Assembly: GCF_016127315.1 (NCBI RefSeq)
Contig: NZ_CP065997.1
Span: 5,704,001-5,768,000 of the forward strand
Length of the DNA stretch: 64,000 nucleotides
Reading direction: 5' to 3'
Source: Achromobacter deleyi
GTDB lineage: Bacteria; Pseudomonadota; Gammaproteobacteria; Burkholderiales; Burkholderiaceae_B
Below, one piece after another: positions 60,380 through 64,000 of this stretch. The translations under genes and the position numbers were made by a program. The notes below the pieces were generated by a model that did no database searches, was not told the DNA's origin, and was given only the letters and a program-made list of their open reading frames with translations. The first letter of the stretch is position 1. The number at the start of each line of letters is the position of its first letter.

Positions 60380-61204
60380 TCAATCATCCCCTCCCCCCGC
60401 CGACGCATTCCTGGCCTCAGCCAACGCCACCGTCAGATGCATCACCTTCTTCTTCAACTGATCCCTTTCATCCGTCAACCGCGCCAGCAACTCCCGTAGC
60501 CGCGCCACCTCGGCAGGCAAATCCGCGATATTCTCGATCGGAATATCCGGCACCGCCTCTTTCGGCGGCGGCGCCTTGGCCTGGCGCACTTCGCGCGCCG
60601 CCTGCTGCAATTCCTTCCTGCCCCCCGCCACCGCAGCCGCCTGCCGCTCCTGCGGCAAGGTCGCGACCGCCGCCGCGGCGTTGATGGAGATCGCCCCATC
60701 CTTCACCGCCCGCACCAATTCCGGCGCGGCGGCCTTCTGAATCCGCTCGATCTGTCCCAGCGTGTTGCTGCTGATGCGCGCCTCACGCGCCAACGCCTGG
60801 CGGCTGAAGGTGGCGGCGGGCGGAATCGGCGGTGGTTCGGGCGGCGGCGTGCTGCCGTCGTCTTCCCATGGCGGCACGCTGCGCGATTGCAGGATCTCCT
60901 TCTTGCGCAGCGCCAGCACGCCGCGCTGGAAATCCGACACGCTGCGCCGGCCCAGGTGGTTCTCGATCATCCACAGGTGCACGTCGTCCATGGATTTGAA
61001 CGAGGTGTTCTGCCGCGTCTCGAAGGGTATGCCGTGCTTCATGCACAGCGCATAGCGGTTGTGGCCGTCGATCAGCAGATCGCCCCACAGCACCAGCGCG
61101 TCGCGGCAGCCTTCGGCCAGCAGGCTGCGTTCGAGCGCCTCGCGCTCGTCGTCGGTCAAGGGGTCAATATAGGCGCGCAGGCCTTCGTCAATCCTGATAT
61201 CCAT
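60380..61204 (-). CDS. ParB/Spo0J-like DNA-binding protein
   Basis: This 274-residue protein has a ParB N-terminal-like domain at about residues 8-75. It shows IDPLTDDEREALERSLLAEGCRDALVLWGDLLIDGHNRYALC, with the NR-containing loop of ParB/Srx folds. A KorB-like helix-turn-helix segment follows (SRQALAREARISSNTLGQIERIQKAAAPELVRAVKDGAISINAAAAVATL). A coiled coil closes the protein (LPAEVARLRELLARLTDERDQLKKKVMHL). It starts at ATG 61204; an upstream TTG is unlikely. No parA adjoins it. It is a plasmid- or island-type regulator/partition homologue. A fragment of a second copy lies at 51738-51880. Confidence 0.85.
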   Translation of the reverse strand: MDIRIDEGLRAYIDPLTDDEREALERSLLAEGCRDALVLWGDLLIDGHNRYALCMKHGIPFETRQNTSFKSMDDVHLWMIENHLGRRSVSDFQRGVLALRKKEILQSRSVPPWEDDGSTPPPEPPPIPPAATFSRQALAREARISSNTLGQIERIQKAAAPELVRAVKDGAISINAAAAVATLPQERQAAAVAGGRKELQQAAREVRQAKAPPPKEAVPDIPIENIADLPAEVARLRELLARLTDERDQLKKKVMHLTVALAEARNASAGGGDD

Positions 61205-61240
61205 GGTGTCCAAAAAAATTCAAGCGCCGCCTGTCGCTGG

Positions 61241-61849
61241 CTAGGCTTGCGGCCCTTCCAGCGCGATGCGCACGGCTTCGAGGCGAGCACGCGGATCCGT
61301 TAACGCCAGCAGCCGGACCTTGTCCGCCGCCGGCAGCGGCAGCAGTTCGCACCAGCGGTCAGCGACCCAGGCGCATTCATCCAGCCGGTACGGCGGCGCC
61401 ACCGGCATGCGATCGGCGGGCACGCCCTCCTGCTGCCATTGCGCCACCAGGCGCCCCAGCGCATCGGCGCAGGGTTGCAGCGGCGCCGGCACGGGGAGCG
61501 GCGGGTCATCGTCGATGGGCTCGGTTTCGCCCATCCAAAGACCGTATTTTGCCAGTTGGCTGGAGACCAGGCGAAAGCGGCTCGTCCCCACGCAGCGCAG
61601 CTGCAGCAAGGCGGGCATGGGCGCGTCCCAGGCGTCGATGCGGGCCAGGGTGCCGGTGTCGGCCAGGGTTTCCTGGCCTTCGGGCGAGCGGACTTCGTTG
61701 CCGGACAGCAGCGCGACCACGCCGAACTCGGTGCCGTCGGCGATGCAGCGGCGGATCATGTCCAGGTAGCGCACTTCGAAGATGCGCAGGTGCAGCACGC
61801 CGGCGGGGAACAGCGCGTTGGACAGCGGGAACAGCGGAATGGTCGCCAT
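61241..61849 (-). CDS. LON peptidase substrate-binding domain protein
   Basis: This 202-residue protein consists of the LON N-terminal domain only. It begins ATIPLFPLSNALFPAGVLHLRIFEVRYLDMIRRC, continues EFGVVALLSGNEVR and LARIDAWD, and ends in helices. The ATPase and protease domains of Lon are absent, as usual for this stand-alone family. The function is unknown, perhaps in substrate recognition. It lies 9 bases downstream of the AhpD-like gene on the same strand. Confidence 0.93.
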   Translation of the reverse strand: MATIPLFPLSNALFPAGVLHLRIFEVRYLDMIRRCIADGTEFGVVALLSGNEVRSPEGQETLADTGTLARIDAWDAPMPALLQLRCVGTSRFRLVSSQLAKYGLWMGETEPIDDDPPLPVPAPLQPCADALGRLVAQWQQEGVPADRMPVAPPYRLDECAWVADRWCELLPLPAADKVRLLALTDPRARLEAVRIALEGPQA

Positions 61850-61858
61850 GGCGGCGCC

Positions 61859-62266
61859 CTATTTCACGGTGAAGGCGTCGTCGACGGGCACCTGCATGGC
61901 GGTGACCAGCGCGTTGGTCTGGGCGGCCATGCCGATGACGGCGAGCAGTTCGGCGTGCTGGCCGTCGGTCATGCCCTTGGCGCGGGCGGCGGCGGTGTGG
62001 GAATGGATGCAGTAGGCGCAGCCGTTGGCCGTCGATACCGCGATGTAGATCATCTCGCGCACCAGCGGCGGGATTTCGCCGTCGGCCATCATGACCTGCT
62101 TGAGCTGTTCCCAGACGCGCTTGAGCTGGGGCGGGTCGTTGGCCAGGGCGCGCCAGAAGTTATTGACGAAATCGGATTTGCGGGTGACGCGGATGTCTTC
62201 AAACACCGCCCACGCCTCGGGGATCTTGCGCGCTTCTTCATCCGACAGCAGATGCACCGTAGCCAT
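61859..62266 (-). CDS. Carboxymuconolactone decarboxylase/AhpD-like protein
   Basis: This 135-residue protein has the AhpD-type redox motif CAYCIHSH (Cys83, Cys86, His90), with the helical context EMIYIAVSTANG before it and MTDGQHAELLAVIGMAAQTN after it. AhpD-like proteins use the CxxC pair to reduce peroxides or act as disulfide reductants. The start at 62266 (MATVHLL) gives a normal N-terminus. It shares the transcript with the LON-domain gene. Confidence 0.92.
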   Translation of the reverse strand: MATVHLLSDEEARKIPEAWAVFEDIRVTRKSDFVNNFWRALANDPPQLKRVWEQLKQVMMADGEIPPLVREMIYIAVSTANGCAYCIHSHTAAARAKGMTDGQHAELLAVIGMAAQTNALVTAMQVPVDDAFTVK

Positions 62267-62363
62267 ATGCCACTCCAACGGGTAAGGGGCCGGGCGGCGG
62301 CGTGCCGCCCGCGCAATGTCCCATTGAACTGGAAAGCCCGGCGCGGTTCAAGGCGCGGGGCGT

Positions 62364-63544
62364 TCAGTAATAGGTCACCCTGACGAGCACCTGGGTCGAG
62401 TATTTGCCGATTTTCAGTTCCTTGCCTGGGTCCGGCATCAGCAATGCGGTATAGGTGTGGACCGCCGCGGCGGGGTGGTAGCCGACCAGTTGGCCGAAAG
62501 TGCCGATGTCGGCGCGTGAAGGCGGCGCCGGGGCGGGCAGAATGGTGACGGGCAGGTTCGCATTGTCGGCATCGAGTATCTGCATCTTCAGTCCGTTATC
62601 GACGCCGTCGTCATTGCTCAGGATGATGGACTGGCCGCCATCGTCGAGGCGCCCTGCCCCTTGCAGGACGAACTGCGCCGCGAGCGGCATCAGGAATTGG
62701 GTTTGAGCGTTATCGGGACTGGCGGGCGCGGTCAGGGAGCCGATAGCGCAGGACGGGTTGATTCGGGCGGTGACCGTGAAGGGGTGCTGTTGTGGCAGGG
62801 TGCCCGCATAGCCCGTCACCGCCATGACCCCGCCGAACTGCACCAGATTGTCCACACTGACATCGCCGATGCACTGCGGGACGTACTGCATGCGCGTGGC
62901 GGAACTGGTGATGAATGGACCGGGCGAACCCCCCGCCCCATAAGCTGCGGCCAGTTTGAATATGGTTGTCGAGGGAACCGGGTAACGCGCCGCTGGAGGG
63001 TTATCGTTTACCACCGACAGCTTGGCGACAAGGCTGACGGTTCGCGGGCCCGAAGTCCCTGTGTAAGGAGGGCCGGCCTCGTGGGTTTCCGATATCGGCA
63101 TAGTCCCCGCGACCAGGTTCGGATACCACGGGTTGCTCTCGTCGCCATTGACGATGATTGCCAGGGCAATCCCGCCTTGGACAAGGCATCGTTCAGCTTG
63201 CTGTAGTCGGCGAGCGCGTACAGCTGGGGCGTGGCGGTAACGGCATTACCTAACCTGTCAAAGTAGTGGCATTCATAGTTGATGACATAGGTGATCGTTC
63301 TATAGATTTCGGCGCCGACCGGCGGCAGCTTGCCAAGCGTGAAATTCACGGAAGGGATCAACGGGATATTGAAGCCGCCGGAGGAAGTGCATCCTCTTCC
63401 CGAGGTCTGTGCCTGCGCCAGGCCCGGCAGTCCCATCAACGCCGCGCAGGAGATGACCAGCATCCCTGCCCTTCGCCTGCCCTTGCGGGCCCAAAGACTC
63501 CCGCCGCGGCGAGGGGTTTGCGCCGTGATTGTCGTGTTGTTCAT
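62364..63544 (-). pseudogene. Fimbrial tip adhesin, frameshifted
   Basis: The gene encodes a secreted protein with a signal peptide (LVISCAALMGLPGLAQA), then a fimbrial-adhesin-like chain. Near 63180 the frame is lost: KLNDALSK is followed in another frame by GGIALAIIVNGDESNPWYPNLVAGT and the rest of the protein to the end GKYSTQVLVRVTYY, a typical fimbrial C-terminal strand. Restoring one base near there would give a protein of about 390 residues. The break may be a true mutation, a phase-variable site or a sequence error. No chaperone or usher gene is seen directly beside it. Confidence 0.78.
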
Positions 63545-63927
63545 TGATGCGTTCCATTGCCCAGGCTACAGGGTGAAGTCGGCGTCGAGGGCGCGTGCCG
63601 ATGCCGCAGGCAGATGCCTACCTTGGGATTCTGGGGGAGCCCGGCGGTTGCAGTCGGCGTGACCCATGGCCTGATTTATGCGATCGCGGTTGTTTCGCTA
63701 TCGCTGGCGCGGTGACGATGCGCCGGCAGACCTGGGCACGACGTCTTTATGCGTTGGGATTTTGCATAGGAAGGATTATCCGAACGTTAACTCCGCGTCG
63801 GATCGATCTTGAGCGTGTCCCTGTCTGATCGGACACGTCATCGCGGCGGGCGGCGGCGCGCTGCGATGACCGCTATTGAACGGGAAAGTCCGGCGCCGAT
63901 CAAGGCGCGGGCAACATCCGCCCCACC
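63545..63927. other. 383-bp region without a supported gene
   Basis: A minus-strand frame ends at about 63569 with DADFTL and stop, which could be the tail of a decayed fimbrial gene, but it is too short to call. Otherwise nothing is recognised. Confidence 0.4.
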
Positions 63928-64000
63928 CTACGCCGACCTCTGCGCCGGCTTGAACGGATCGAGCGGATAGCGCGGCCGATTGCGCCGCTGGTACGGGAAC
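63928..64000 (-). CDS. Possible C-terminal end of a gene beyond the window
   Basis: A minus-strand frame ends at TAG (63928-63930) with the residues RRNRPRYPLDPFKPAQRSA. The basic, proline-rich tail looks like a real C-terminus, but only 23 codons are visible and the family cannot be told. Confidence 0.3.
   Translation of the reverse strand, partial: FPYQRRNRPRYPLDPFKPAQRSA

Noticed and set aside
1..64000. CRISPR arrays, rRNA and tRNA genes
   Set aside because: No regularly spaced repeats, no conserved rRNA stretches and no cloverleaf with a CCA-type end were recognised by eye. A tRNA search program could still find one that I missed.

Overview
The window is a stretch of a high-GC betaproteobacterial chromosome, most likely Alcaligenaceae (Achromobacter/Bordetella type). 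I infer this from the strong GC bias at third codon positions, a Bug-type tripartite tricarboxylate transporter (TTT) binding protein, an imuA-imuB-dnaE2 cassette, a QueE with the CX14CX2C cluster known from Burkholderiales, and the mix of LysR/IclR-controlled catabolic operons. No rRNA, tRNA or CRISPR array was recognised.

Layout. 0-6.7 kb: end of an ABC-2 drug exporter with its outer-membrane channel, an atypical response regulator, YbaK, a FUSC membrane protein and an NRDE protein. 6.7-12.1 kb: small envelope proteins, a CPBP protease, an old-yellow-enzyme reductase with an ArsR-type regulator and its palindromic operator, arfB, and queE-queD. 12.2-17.4 kb: a MarR-controlled aromatic-acid-type efflux operon (marR, FUSC, DUF1656, HlyD, NodT). 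17.7-23.2 kb: a catabolic cluster (an unrecognised internally duplicated protein, a ThDP enzyme, a TTT binding protein and an SDR) with an IclR regulator and two matching palindromes. 24-31.2 kb: an amino-acid permease and the SOS mutagenesis cassette imuA-imuB-dnaE2 behind a clean LexA box. 32.2-37.6 kb: LysR/pdxI, then nrtR-prs-nadV for NAD salvage. 37.6-39.5 kb: a lower-GC toxin-antitoxin-like module whose last gene is a RES-domain (NAD-targeting) toxin, directly behind the NAD genes. 39.5-45.6 kb: a LysR gene and an operon joining an RraA/HMG-aldolase-like enzyme, an aminotransferase and a polar amino-acid ABC importer.

The most interesting region is 46.0-51.7 kb, an AT-rich island. It carries a 1266-residue protein with an N-terminal reverse transcriptase (motif YVDD) and a C-terminal nitrilase domain. 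This is the architecture of the defence-associated reverse transcriptase type 1 (DRT1/UG1). An HNH endonuclease and an unrecognised 205-residue protein follow it. The island ends against a decayed copy of a ParB-like gene whose intact relative lies at 60.4 kb. On its left is a small gene with a strikingly structured mRNA leader.

51.9-64 kb is a scarred, recombining region. It holds a cytochrome b561, a truncated cation-efflux gene, a broken and an intact copy of one chemotaxis receptor, an isochorismatase-fold protein lacking the catalytic cysteine, a tyrosine-recombinase remnant, and several immunity-like small genes (SUKH, Rap1a/Tai-like) without their toxins. A ParB-like protein, a LON-domain protein, an AhpD-like protein and a frameshifted fimbrial adhesin follow.
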